Source: Capnocytophaga felis
GTDB lineage: Bacteria > Bacteroidota > Bacteroidia > Flavobacteriales > Flavobacteriaceae
Reading direction: 5' to 3'
Length of the DNA stretch: 64,000 nucleotides
NCBI RefSeq assembly: GCF_009684755.1
Contig: NZ_BLBC01000005.1
Coordinates: 186,001-250,000 of the forward strand
The notes under the pieces: model-generated
The model's database searches: none
What the model saw: only the letters and a program-made list of their open reading frames with translations
What the model was told of the DNA's origin: nothing
Translations under genes and position numbers: made by a program
Shown here: one piece after another, positions 34,870 to 43,494 of the stretch
How the letters are laid out: every line of letters starts with the position of its first letter
Numbering within the stretch: the stretch's first letter is position 1

Positions 34870-34960
34870 GGCTTCGACTTCGCTCAGCCTGACAAACACT
34901 TCGTTCAATCTGACAAGTACTCCACTCAATTTGACAAACACTTCGCTCAATTGGACAGAA
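34870..34960. repeat. REP-like element with four 21-bp units
   Basis: GGCTTCG (34870-34876) is followed by units at 34877, 34898, 34919 and 34940 of the form ACTTCGCTCARYYTGACAAAC. They make a spurious reverse-strand frame with peptides such as ERSVCQI; not a gene. Confidence 0.85.
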
Positions 34961-35007
34961 AAATTTTATTCTTTCTTTCCTCCTACTTCGCTTAAATGGC
35001 TTGCTTT

Positions 35008-35922
35008 CTACTCCCGAATAAGCGGTAAGGTAGAGCATCGGAGCAGTCCCTCTTGTTTTGAGATTTCATAATAGGGAATTTCTTCTACTGTGAAGCCATT
35101 ATCTCGCAACCAGTTATTCAGACGTGTAAATTTCCGTTCGGAAACTACCACATCGGGAGCAATTGAGAAAATATTGCTATACATATGATACATTTCGTCT
35201 CTTGTAATGTGAAATAGATTCTCTTTTCCGAAAAGTTCGAGCAAATATACGTAATCCGACTCTTCACGGAAGCCACTTTTGTAAATAATTCCTTTATTTT
35301 TACCCACAGGTTGGAAACAACAGTCCAAATGCAGGGCATTATCCCTCGCTTCCAAGTTAGATTTCACCAAATCAAACTCTTTCACGATTTTATTCGGGAA
35401 TAAATCCTTGATAAATTGTACACCTTGCATATTAGTTCGGGCGGTGATGTAGTTTTTATAATCACTTCCTTTATAAGTTCCGATGAAAATATGGTCATTC
35501 CAAGGCATTACGTCCCCACCTTCGATATGCACCTCATCAGGAGGAATAACTACTTTCGATTTTTCGATTTTATTTACAATATATTCGATAGCTTGATATT
35601 CATTTTCTCTATCCGGTAATATATTTGCTTTAATGAAGATGTCATCTATCACAAAACCAATATCACGTGTAAAGATTTGGTTACAATTTTCGATAATTTC
35701 GGGTCGATATACCGTAACTCCGTACTTTTCCAGCACAGTTTTGAAGGCTTCCATTTCGGCAACCATATCTTTTTCGACAGGATACGTCCCTGCTTTGATA
35801 TGCTCTAACGATTTTGGGTCATACGCCTCTTCGATTGTTGGGGTACGCCCATTACTTTGAGCCGTACCGAGTATAACCGCCTTTAATCGGTTTGTTTCAT
35901 TGGTAATATGTACTCTTAACAT
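35008..35922 (-). CDS. Arginine-deiminase-like amidinotransferase-family enzyme
   Basis: Guanidine-modifying superfamily enzyme of 304 residues. The complete catalytic set is visible: FTRD at 84-87, EGGD at 134-137, the His in ALHLD (His198) and the nucleophile in LLRCSTLPL (Cys296). This pattern fits arginine deiminase, dimethylarginine hydrolase or amidinotransferase; sequence alone does not decide. Lying next to ctlX, an arginine to citrulline activity would feed the CtlX citrulline to ornithine step (inference). Both genes face left, and the 681-bp repeat-rich gap may mean separate transcripts. Confidence 0.88.
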   Translation of the reverse strand: MLRVHITNETNRLKAVILGTAQSNGRTPTIEEAYDPKSLEHIKAGTYPVEKDMVAEMEAFKTVLEKYGVTVYRPEIIENCNQIFTRDIGFVIDDIFIKANILPDRENEYQAIEYIVNKIEKSKVVIPPDEVHIEGGDVMPWNDHIFIGTYKGSDYKNYITARTNMQGVQFIKDLFPNKIVKEFDLVKSNLEARDNALHLDCCFQPVGKNKGIIYKSGFREESDYVYLLELFGKENLFHITRDEMYHMYSNIFSIAPDVVVSERKFTRLNNWLRDNGFTVEEIPYYEISKQEGLLRCSTLPLIRE

Positions 35923-36126
35923 AGTATTTTTGTTTTTATTTTTGATGATTTTTATCTTATATTACTTGGTTTGTTGATTATTTCACCTCAAACAGATTTA
36001 TTTTTATCGTCTTTGGAATATATTTTTTAGATTATGTGTGTTGTTTTTTATTATTCTTTATTTATTTTTAGTTTTCACTACATTTTTTATGTAGCACATA
36101 TCTTATTTTTTAATTTTATAATATTA

Positions 36127-36231
36127 TTTTATTGAGTTTAAACCTTGTTTTATTTAGTTTATATATTTTTTTGTTTAGTTTGATTCTTATTTTACTTAGT
36201 TTGCATCTTATTTTTTGCTTTACGATACTTT
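36127..36231. repeat. 21-bp degenerate array, four to five copies
   Basis: Units at 36127, 36148, 36169, 36190 and a weaker 36211 share TTTTATTTAGTTTNNATCTTA. It occupies part of the 452-bp AT-rich gap between gltA and the deiminase-like gene. The rest of the gap (35923-36126 and 36232-36325) shows no gene; its right end holds the gltA terminator. Confidence 0.75.
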
Positions 36232-36325
36232 TTTATTAAAATTCTTTGATTATTATATCAGGTAAGCTCCTATTTTTGACGTATTAGTTCTATTTTCTTT
36301 CCGATAGCTTTATTTTTTTATTTAA

Positions 36326-36358
36326 AAAGAAAAAAGCCCCGAACAAAACGAGGCTTTT
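36326..36358 (-). terminator. Terminator of gltA
   Basis: Arms AAAAGCCCCG (36332-36341) and CGAGGCTTTT (36349-36358) with one mismatch; the leftward RNA continues with a U run. About 17 bp after the gltA stop. Confidence 0.8.
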
Positions 36359-36374
36359 ATTGAAGAAATTGCAA

Positions 36375-37658
36375 CTATCTTTTGTTAATATCGACAAATT
36401 TTCGTTCAGTTTGCCCAACATAAATCTGTCTTGGTCTTCCGATAGGTTCATTCCCTTGACGCATTTCTTTCCATTGTGCAATCCAGCCCGGTAAACGCCC
36501 AATAGCAAACAAAACGGTGAACATTTCTACGTGCATTCCTAACGCACGATAGATAATTCCCGAATAAAAATCAACATTCGGATACAAATTTCTTGATTTA
36601 AAGTACTCATCTTCCAAAGCTACCTTCTCTAAATGCTTAGCAATGTCGAATATTGGGTCGTCAATGCCTAATGAATGTAAAACTTCGTCGGCAGCTTGCT
36701 TGATAATTTTGGCACGCGGGTCAAAATTCTTGTACACACGATGCCCGAAGCCCATAAGCCGGAATGGATCGTCTTTATCTTTTGCTTTGTTGATGTATTT
36801 TTCCACATCGCCTCCGTCGGCTTTGATTTCCTCTAACATCTCTACAACTGCCTGATTTGCACCACCGTGAAGCGGCCCCCAAAGTGCCGAAACCCCCGAA
36901 GAAATCGTTGCAAACAGACCTGCGTGCGATGACCCCACCAAACGAACCGTTGATGTAGAGCAGTTTTGCTCGTGGTCGCCGTGTAAAATAAGTAGTTTGT
37001 TAAGTGCACTCACCACTTTCGGATTCATTTTGTATTTCTCGGTAGGAATTGAGAAAGTCATTTGCAAAATATTTTCAATGTATCCCAATTCATTGTTGTA
37101 ATAATTAAGCGGAAGCCCCTCACGCTTACGATACACCCAAGAGGAAAGCACCGGAATTTTCGCAATTACCTTACAAACAGATTCATACACATCTTTTTCA
37201 CAGGAAACATCCACCGATTTCGGATTGAAGGCAGTAAGGGCACTGGTAAGCGAAGCCAAGATTCCCATAGGATGAGCCGTTTTAGGAAATCCGTCCAAAA
37301 TACTTTTCATTTCTTCGTGAACCAATGTATATTTGTGAATGGTTTTGATGAATTTATCATATTCGGCTTTAGTGGGTAATTCACCGAAAACCAGCAAGTA
37401 AGCTACTTCTAAAAAATGGGCTTTTTCGGCTAATTCTTCAATGTTGTAACCTCTGTATCGTAAAATCCCTTTTTCTCCGTCTAAAAATGTGATGGAACTT
37501 TTACAAGCCCCCGTATTCTTATAACCTGAATCTAAAGTAATTAAGCCTGTTAAAGCACGAAGTTTGTCAATATCTACCCCCTTTTCATTTTCAGTTCCCA
37601 CAACGATAGGGAACTCATATTCTTTTCCTTCAAATGTTAGTTTTACTGTTTCCGACAT
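36375..37658 (-). CDS. gltA: Citrate synthase (hexameric type)
   Basis: Entry enzyme of the TCA cycle, 427 residues. It has the long N-terminal domain with FDGEKGILRYRGYNIEELAE-like sequence (here FLDGEKGILRYRGYNIEE), the catalytic ILHGDHEQNCSTSTVRL, SALWGPLHGGANQAVVEML and FGHRVYKNFDPRA (His and Asp region). Length and the N-terminal region fit the type II, often NADH-sensitive, form. It is monocistronic with its own terminator. Confidence 0.98.
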   Translation of the reverse strand: MSETVKLTFEGKEYEFPIVVGTENEKGVDIDKLRALTGLITLDSGYKNTGACKSSITFLDGEKGILRYRGYNIEELAEKAHFLEVAYLLVFGELPTKAEYDKFIKTIHKYTLVHEEMKSILDGFPKTAHPMGILASLTSALTAFNPKSVDVSCEKDVYESVCKVIAKIPVLSSWVYRKREGLPLNYYNNELGYIENILQMTFSIPTEKYKMNPKVVSALNKLLILHGDHEQNCSTSTVRLVGSSHAGLFATISSGVSALWGPLHGGANQAVVEMLEEIKADGGDVEKYINKAKDKDDPFRLMGFGHRVYKNFDPRAKIIKQAADEVLHSLGIDDPIFDIAKHLEKVALEDEYFKSRNLYPNVDFYSGIIYRALGMHVEMFTVLFAIGRLPGWIAQWKEMRQGNEPIGRPRQIYVGQTERKFVDINKR

Positions 37659-37781
37659 AGTGTTATAGTTTATTAGAAATGTTTTAAACGTTGCTAATAT
37701 ATAGTTTTTTTTTCAAAATTCAATTCTTTTTATGAAGTTTTTTCAAAATAGAAAAACGAAATCACATTAATTCACTGAAAA

Positions 37782-38816
37782 TCAAAAACAAACTTTGTTT
37801 CCAATTTTAAAACTTTCAAAAGATTTATCAATAATTCTCATCAGATCTATCACTTGTTCAATTGGTACAGGATTTGGCTTTCCGTAGATAATTGATTCAT
37901 ACAAATCGTCATAAAAATTCATATAATTTCCGTTTTGAGCTATTGTCTCCTTTCGAAACTCAAGTGTATGTAAAATTCCGTTAGGGAGATTTATTTCGGG
38001 AAGCCATTTCCCTTTTGTCGGTTCAACTCCTTTTGAAAGTTCATTTTCCTGAGCATCAAATCTCTGCTGCAAAAAACTTCCTTTATCTCCGTGCAAGATA
38101 TATTCCCATTGTTTTTCCTTTGCCATTGTTGAAGATTTTAGCCGCACCCGAAGTTCATTTTCATAGAACAAAATCAACTCAAAATAATCGTTGGTTTGTG
38201 TTTTCTCCCGAAAAAAGCCCAAATCGGCAAAAATTGATTTTGGCATTCCGAACAATTGCAGTGCTTGGTCAATCAAATGAGCTCCCAAATCGTGTAAAGC
38301 TCCTGAACCTTCGGACATTTCCTTGTGGACTTTCCCACTAATTTCCGTACGAAAGCGGTCAAAACGAATTTCTACTTCTTTTAAATTTCCTAAAACGTTA
38401 CTTTGTACAATTTCTTTTACTTTCAGAAAATCTCCATCATATCTTCTGTTCTGATAAACACTTAAAAAACAATTATTTATCTTTGATAATTGATAAAGTT
38501 CTTCGGCTTCCAAAGCACTGACTGTGAATGGTTTTTCCACCAAAACATTTTTACCGAGATTTAATGACTTTTTTGTATAATCAAAATGAGTTTGTACAGG
38601 CGTATTTACAACGATTAAATCAATAGAATCATCAGTAAGTAGTTCACTAAAAGAACGATATAGTTTTGATTCAGGATACTTTACCCGAGAATCATTTTTA
38701 TGACGTTCCACAATAGCAGCCAAATTAAAATTGGGATTATTGGCAATGAAAGGAGCGTGAAACAGCTGTCCGCTCATTCCGAAAGATGCTAATCCTACAT
38801 TGATTATTTTTTGCAT
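37782..38816 (-). CDS. Gfo/Idh/MocA family oxidoreductase
   Basis: NAD(P)-dependent sugar-type oxidoreductase of 344 residues. The N-terminal Rossmann motif is INVGLASFGMSGQLFHAPF, and the family Lys-Pro is in NVLVEKPFTVS. The C-terminal alpha/beta domain holds GSGALHDLGAHLIDQALQLFG, with the usual catalytic His region. Substrate not deducible. It is 16 bp downstream of the DUF2797 gene. Confidence 0.93.
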   Translation of the reverse strand: MQKIINVGLASFGMSGQLFHAPFIANNPNFNLAAIVERHKNDSRVKYPESKLYRSFSELLTDDSIDLIVVNTPVQTHFDYTKKSLNLGKNVLVEKPFTVSALEAEELYQLSKINNCFLSVYQNRRYDGDFLKVKEIVQSNVLGNLKEVEIRFDRFRTEISGKVHKEMSEGSGALHDLGAHLIDQALQLFGMPKSIFADLGFFREKTQTNDYFELILFYENELRVRLKSSTMAKEKQWEYILHGDKGSFLQQRFDAQENELSKGVEPTKGKWLPEINLPNGILHTLEFRKETIAQNGNYMNFYDDLYESIIYGKPNPVPIEQVIDLMRIIDKSFESFKIGNKVCF

Positions 38817-38832
38817 TGAACTTTGAAAAAAA

Positions 38833-39627
38833 TTAATTGATAATGGTTAATTGTACCGCCAAACCTTCATTCGAGCGAACGTTAAAAACTGTATCGTCCT
38901 CAAAAATAAGATATTGCCCTTTAATCCCCGTCAAAATTCCTTCATACGTAGGAGTTTTAAGCAGATTCAATGTTTTTACTTGTGTGGGATATTTTTTTAC
39001 AGGAAAATGTATCTGAATTTCGTCTGTATTTTCTAAAACGTAGGGTTTGGCTTCTTCCGGAATAAGAGGCGACAATTCTTTTTTAATCTCCTTTAAATCA
39101 ACATCTTCTACAGAATTAGTAAGCATTTTTCGCCAATTGGTTTTATCCGAAATATGCTGTTTTAATGCTACTTCCGTGATTCCTGCCAAATACCGATTGG
39201 GAAGTTCGGCTACAATCAGAGCTTCGTGAGCCCCTTGATCTATCCATCGTGTGGGGACTTGTGATTTTCGGGTTACGCCTACTTTTACATTGCTTGAGTT
39301 TGCCAAATAAACGTAATGAGGCTGCAACTGCATTTGCTTTTCGTAATTCAAATCGCGTTCTTCAATGTTTAAATGTGCCTTGCTAAGTTCTGGGTGCATT
39401 ATCCAATCGGCTGTTTGGGGGATTTCAAAGAAACATTTTTTACAAAATCCTTGACGGAAAATCGGTTGATTGCTACCACAATTCAAACATTGAAAATGAG
39501 AGAACGATAAGTTTATTTTTCTGTTAATCAATTCATTAACAACCAAGAAATCGTCCTGAAACTGCAAATAGTAACGAACAGGCTCAGCTATCTCTGTGAG
39601 CATTTTTTGTAACACGCCTTGAAACAT
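38833..39627 (-). CDS. DUF2797 zinc-ribbon protein
   Basis: Cytoplasmic protein of 264 residues. ATG 39627 is chosen because upstream alternatives would extend across the intergenic palindrome at 39674-39687. A treble-clef-like ribbon CLNCG ... FCKKCF gives four Cys at about residues 47-66. The DUF2797 core has YVYLANSSNVKVGVTR and WIDQGA, recalling a GIY-YIG-like fold. Function unknown; the zinc site suggests nucleic-acid binding. Confidence 0.87.
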   Translation of the reverse strand: MFQGVLQKMLTEIAEPVRYYLQFQDDFLVVNELINRKINLSFSHFQCLNCGSNQPIFRQGFCKKCFFEIPQTADWIMHPELSKAHLNIEERDLNYEKQMQLQPHYVYLANSSNVKVGVTRKSQVPTRWIDQGAHEALIVAELPNRYLAGITEVALKQHISDKTNWRKMLTNSVEDVDLKEIKKELSPLIPEEAKPYVLENTDEIQIHFPVKKYPTQVKTLNLLKTPTYEGILTGIKGQYLIFEDDTVFNVRSNEGLAVQLTIIN

Positions 39628-39673
39628 ATTTAATTTTTTTTTAACTTTACCCGATTTTAATAAAAAGTGGTTA

Positions 39674-39687
39674 TCTGTAATTACAGA
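39674..39687. promoter_or_regulatory. 14-bp palindrome between divergent genes
   Basis: TCTGTAATTACAGA is a perfect palindrome midway between the DUF2797 start (39627) and the GH3 start (39718). It could be an operator for one or both; no regulator gene is nearby. Confidence 0.4.
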
Positions 39688-39717
39688 CAATAAATTTTTT
39701 CCAAAAGTAATAAAAAA

Positions 39718-41238
39718 ATGCCATTAGCACTATTTAATTCTATAACTTCGTGGTTTTTAAAGAGGCGTATCGACCAAATTGAGCAATTTGTAAACAATCC
39801 GCACCAAACTCAGGAACGTGTTTTATCGGAATTATTAAATTCTGCAAAAGACACTGAAATTGGAAAAAAATACGGCTTTTCAGAGATTGAGAATTACGAG
39901 CAATTTTCAAGAAATGTTCCTTTGACAACCTATGAAGAATTTGAACCGTTTGTTGAGAGGGCGAGAAAAGGAGAACGTAATATTTTTTGGAATACTCCCA
40001 TTAAATGGTTTGCAAAAAGTAGTGGAACCACCAACGCAAAAAGTAAATTTATTCCCGTTAGTGATGAGGCTTTACAGAATTGTCATTATAAATCGGGAAA
40101 AGATATGCTTTGCTTGTATTTGAATAACAACGAAAACTCTAATTTATTCAAAGGAAAGAGCTTAAGACTCGGAGGAAGTAAAGAACTTTACGAAGAAAAT
40201 GGAACGTTCTTCGGGGATTTATCAGCTATTTTGATAGAAAATTTACCTTTCTGGGCAGAATTCAGTTGTACTCCAAGCAATAAAGTCTCTTTGATGAGTG
40301 AATGGGAGAGCAAGTTGGCAGCCATTGTAAAGGAAGCCCGAAGTGAAAACGTTACGAGTATGGCAGGAGTTCCTTCCTGGATGCTGGTTTTACTAAATCG
40401 CATTTTGGAAGAAACAAAAAAGGAAAATTTACTGGAAATATGGAAAAATTTAGAGGTTTATTTTCACGGAGGAGTTAGTTTTGTTCCGTACAAAGAGCAA
40501 TATCGAAAAATCATTCCTTCGGATAGTTTCAGATATTACGAAATATACAATGCTTCGGAGGGATTCTTTGGTATTCAGGATAGAAATAATTCCGATGAGT
40601 TGCTTTTGATGCTGGATTACGGGATTTTCTATGAATTCATTCCGATGGAAACTTTCGGAACCAATCAGCAAAAAATCATTCCGTTATCAGAAGTTGAACC
40701 CGATAAAAACTATGCAATGGTAATTACCACAAATGCAGGACTTTGGCGTTATTTGATTGGTGATACTGTTCGCTTCACTTCCGTTTCTCCGTATCGTATT
40801 AAAATTACAGGACGAACAAAACATTTCATCAATGTATTTGGGGAAGAACTTATTATCGAAAATACGGAAAAAGGTCTGGAAAAAGCTTGTAAATTAACCG
40901 GAAGTGAAATAATTGACTACACGGTAGCACCTATTTTTATGCAGGACAAACTCAAAGGCGGACACGAATGGATTATTGAGTTCAGTAAGTTACCGAGCAA
41001 CATTGAAAAATTTACCGAAATTTTGGACGAAGAATTGAAAAAACTAAACTCCGATTATGAAGCAAAACGTTACAACAATATGACTTTAAACATACCAAAG
41101 GTGCATATCGCTCGCGAAAATTTATTTCATAATTGGCTGAAAAACAAAGACAAACTTGGCGGACAAAATAAGGTACCAAGGCTGTCAAATAATCGTCAGT
41201 ACATTGAAGAATTACTTCTTCTTCAATCAATAAACTAA
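39718..41238 (+). CDS. GH3 family acyl-adenylate enzyme
   Basis: A 506-residue member of the GH3 (auxin-amino-acid synthetase-like) branch of the ANL superfamily, common in Bacteroidota. ATP motifs: FAKSSGTTNAKSKFIPV, YNASEGFFGIQ, LIGDTVRF and the hinge GRTKHFINVFGEEL. It should adenylate a carboxylate, but the bacterial substrate is unknown. It is followed after 9 bp by rsgA, so the two are probably co-transcribed. Confidence 0.93.
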   Translation: MPLALFNSITSWFLKRRIDQIEQFVNNPHQTQERVLSELLNSAKDTEIGKKYGFSEIENYEQFSRNVPLTTYEEFEPFVERARKGERNIFWNTPIKWFAKSSGTTNAKSKFIPVSDEALQNCHYKSGKDMLCLYLNNNENSNLFKGKSLRLGGSKELYEENGTFFGDLSAILIENLPFWAEFSCTPSNKVSLMSEWESKLAAIVKEARSENVTSMAGVPSWMLVLLNRILEETKKENLLEIWKNLEVYFHGGVSFVPYKEQYRKIIPSDSFRYYEIYNASEGFFGIQDRNNSDELLLMLDYGIFYEFIPMETFGTNQQKIIPLSEVEPDKNYAMVITTNAGLWRYLIGDTVRFTSVSPYRIKITGRTKHFINVFGEELIIENTEKGLEKACKLTGSEIIDYTVAPIFMQDKLKGGHEWIIEFSKLPSNIEKFTEILDEELKKLNSDYEAKRYNNMTLNIPKVHIARENLFHNWLKNKDKLGGQNKVPRLSNNRQYIEELLLLQSIN

Positions 41239-41247
41239 AGAGTTATT

Positions 41248-42180
41248 ATGAACGGAGTTGTCTATAAATCTACGGGAAGTTGGTACATTGTTAAGGCATC
41301 TGATGGTCTTTTTTATCAATGTCGCATAAAGGGGAAATTCCGCATCAAAGGAATCAAGAATACGAATCCTGTGGCTGTTGGTGACTCTGTAAGTTTTGAA
41401 CTTGAAGAATCGGGTAATGGTGTAATTCAAGAAATTCACGAACGAAAAAATTATATTATCCGCAAATCGGTAAATCTTTCTAAACAAACACATATTATAG
41501 CATCAAATGTTGATGTCGCTTTTTTGGTCGTTACGCTTAACAATCCACCTACTTTCACCACTTTTATTGACCGTTTTTTAGTTACTGCGGAAGCATATCA
41601 CATTCCGGTGATTATTCTGTTCAATAAAATTGACTCCTACAACGAGGAAGAATTGATTGAAATAAAGTATTTGGCTTCAATATATCGCAAAATCGGTTAC
41701 GAATGTTTAGGAATTTCAGCCATCAGTGGTAAAAATATTGACAAAGTAATTGATTTGATGAAAAATAAAACTTGTGTCATATCCGGACATTCCGGTGTTG
41801 GAAAAACAACTTTGATAAACGCCATAGCACCCAATTTAAACCTAAAAACCAAAGAAATTTCAGAACAACATCAACAAGGACAACACACAACAACCTTTGC
41901 CGAAATGTTTAACCTTGACTTCGGAGCAAGAATAATTGACACTCCCGGCATAAAAGGCTTTGGAATTGTGGAAATCGAAAATGAAGAATTAGGAGACTTT
42001 TTTCCGGAGTTTTTCGCTTTAAAATCAGAATGTAAATTTAATAATTGCCTACACATTGATGAACCTGATTGTGCCGTAAAAGAAGCCTTAGAAAAAGATG
42101 AAATTGCGTGGTCACGTTACAAAAGTTATTTGCAAATATTAAAAGGAGAAGACGAAAATTACCGAATTGGTGAAAAATAA
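41248..42180 (+). CDS. rsgA: Ribosome small-subunit-dependent GTPase A
   Basis: Circularly permuted GTPase of 310 residues that helps 30S maturation. An N-terminal OB fold is followed by G4 (ILFNKID), then G1 (SGHSGVGKTTL), then G3 (DTPGIKGFG). A C-terminal zinc knuckle has CKFNNCLHIDEPDCAV. All elements are intact. Confidence 0.97.
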   Translation: MNGVVYKSTGSWYIVKASDGLFYQCRIKGKFRIKGIKNTNPVAVGDSVSFELEESGNGVIQEIHERKNYIIRKSVNLSKQTHIIASNVDVAFLVVTLNNPPTFTTFIDRFLVTAEAYHIPVIILFNKIDSYNEEELIEIKYLASIYRKIGYECLGISAISGKNIDKVIDLMKNKTCVISGHSGVGKTTLINAIAPNLNLKTKEISEQHQQGQHTTTFAEMFNLDFGARIIDTPGIKGFGIVEIENEELGDFFPEFFALKSECKFNNCLHIDEPDCAVKEALEKDEIAWSRYKSYLQILKGEDENYRIGEK

Positions 42181-42281
42181 AATAAAACACAAAAGAACTG
42201 ATTTACAACGAATTAATAAATTAAAAATCTTAAAATTTTATCTTTTAGAGGCAATATATTTTTATTACCAAAAAAAAGTAA

Positions 42282-42289
42282 TAAATTTG
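42282..42289 (+). promoter_or_regulatory. -7 element for the lipoprotein at 42319
   Basis: TAAATTTG, a full match to TAnnTTTG, lies 29 bp before the ATG; the -33 region is only T-rich. Confidence 0.45.
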
Positions 42290-42318
42290 CCCGCAATAAC
42301 TATCATACACGCACTATA

Positions 42319-43416
42319 ATGAAACAGAAAAATTTAACAAAAAAACTGATGATTGCTTTATTAGGGGCAGTCTTGTTTGTGGGTTGTTCAAAAAACGAAA
42401 GCGAGAATGTGCAAGAGCAAGATGCTTCAAAAATAACTGCACGCAGTGCCGAACAACAATCTATTGAAACTACAATAGCGAATTTTTACGATTGTCTTAA
42501 AAAACTGAAATACAGCGGTTTTTCTGATTTTTTCTACGACAATTTCTTTTTAACTTCAGCAACTACAGAAGACAAGACTTGGTACGGATTTTTGGATAGC
42601 AAATTCAGAAGCCAATACGTAGTTGGCAGTTTCCGTTATGAGGCTGTTTTAGGAACTTACAATTGGAATAATAACACAAAAATGTGGGATAGAGTTACTG
42701 ACAACAGAAATGTCACTCTTAATTTTCCTGCATTCAACACCTCAGCTTCCAATAATGCTACATTGGTTCTTGAAGATTACACAAGTATTAATATCGGAAA
42801 AAATAGTTTACCTACAAAAGGTAAAGCTACAATAACTGTTGATAATAAGAAAATAATTGAGATTGACATCCGTAAAATTGAATACGGGCTAATCCCTACT
42901 CTTATAAACAGTGCTGAAATTGCAATTTACGGCAATCCTTTCACTACAGTTATCAATTTGGAGAAAAAAGGTCTTGTGTACAACCTAACTTCAAACACAA
43001 CAGCTCCTAATGGATGCACAACAACTGTAAAAGGAGTTATAAACTTAATCAACAATTCTAACATTTCTACTGACAATGTAGATTTCAAAACAGTAGCTTT
43101 TGACAACTTCAAAGATTTGGAATTTAAAATAAATTTTGAAAATTTGGAGATTAAAGTAAATGCTGACATTGCTGGACTTAAAGCTCTAAACAAAGATGTT
43201 TATTCTGTTGAGGATATGAACAATTTTGTAAATGTAGATGTAATAAGCTCTGGAAAAAAAGTTGCTGATTTGAAATACAATGAAGATAGCAACGGAAAAT
43301 ACGATCCGGATGTAGTTTTCCTTGATGGAACAACAAACAAAGCTGAATCTTATTTCTCTTACTTCTCTAAAAAAGTAAAACACGTTTTCAGAGTAGTTTT
43401 CGGATTGGAAAAATAA
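42319..43416 (+). CDS. Lipoprotein of unknown function
   Basis: Predicted lipoprotein of 365 residues (lipobox FVGC, Cys23, followed by SKNESEN). Early on it has an NTF2-like-looking helix (IETTIANFYDCLKKLKYSGF), then long beta-rich stretches (KATITVDNKKIIEIDIRKIE, VINLEKKGLVYNL). I recognise no family. It has its own -7 element and a strong terminator, so it is a single-gene transcript. Confidence 0.85.
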   Translation: MKQKNLTKKLMIALLGAVLFVGCSKNESENVQEQDASKITARSAEQQSIETTIANFYDCLKKLKYSGFSDFFYDNFFLTSATTEDKTWYGFLDSKFRSQYVVGSFRYEAVLGTYNWNNNTKMWDRVTDNRNVTLNFPAFNTSASNNATLVLEDYTSINIGKNSLPTKGKATITVDNKKIIEIDIRKIEYGLIPTLINSAEIAIYGNPFTTVINLEKKGLVYNLTSNTTAPNGCTTTVKGVINLINNSNISTDNVDFKTVAFDNFKDLEFKINFENLEIKVNADIAGLKALNKDVYSVEDMNNFVNVDVISSGKKVADLKYNEDSNGKYDPDVVFLDGTTNKAESYFSYFSKKVKHVFRVVFGLEK

Positions 43417-43434
43417 TAGATTTTCTCAGATAAT

Positions 43435-43468
43435 AAAAAAGCTGACTTTTTTGAAAGTCAGCTTTTTT
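43435..43468. terminator. Bidirectional terminator
   Basis: Arms 43435-43449 and 43454-43468 (core GCTGACTTT/AAAGTCAGC) are bounded by A and T runs, between the lipoprotein and the convergent PPIase gene. Confidence 0.85.
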
Positions 43469-43494
43469 ATTTTATAACCATTTTTTAAAGAAGT

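Noticed and set aside
34841-35038. A 65-residue reverse frame with ERSVCQI repeats
   Set aside because: It is the translation of the REP-like 21-bp repeat and overlaps the end of the deiminase-like gene.
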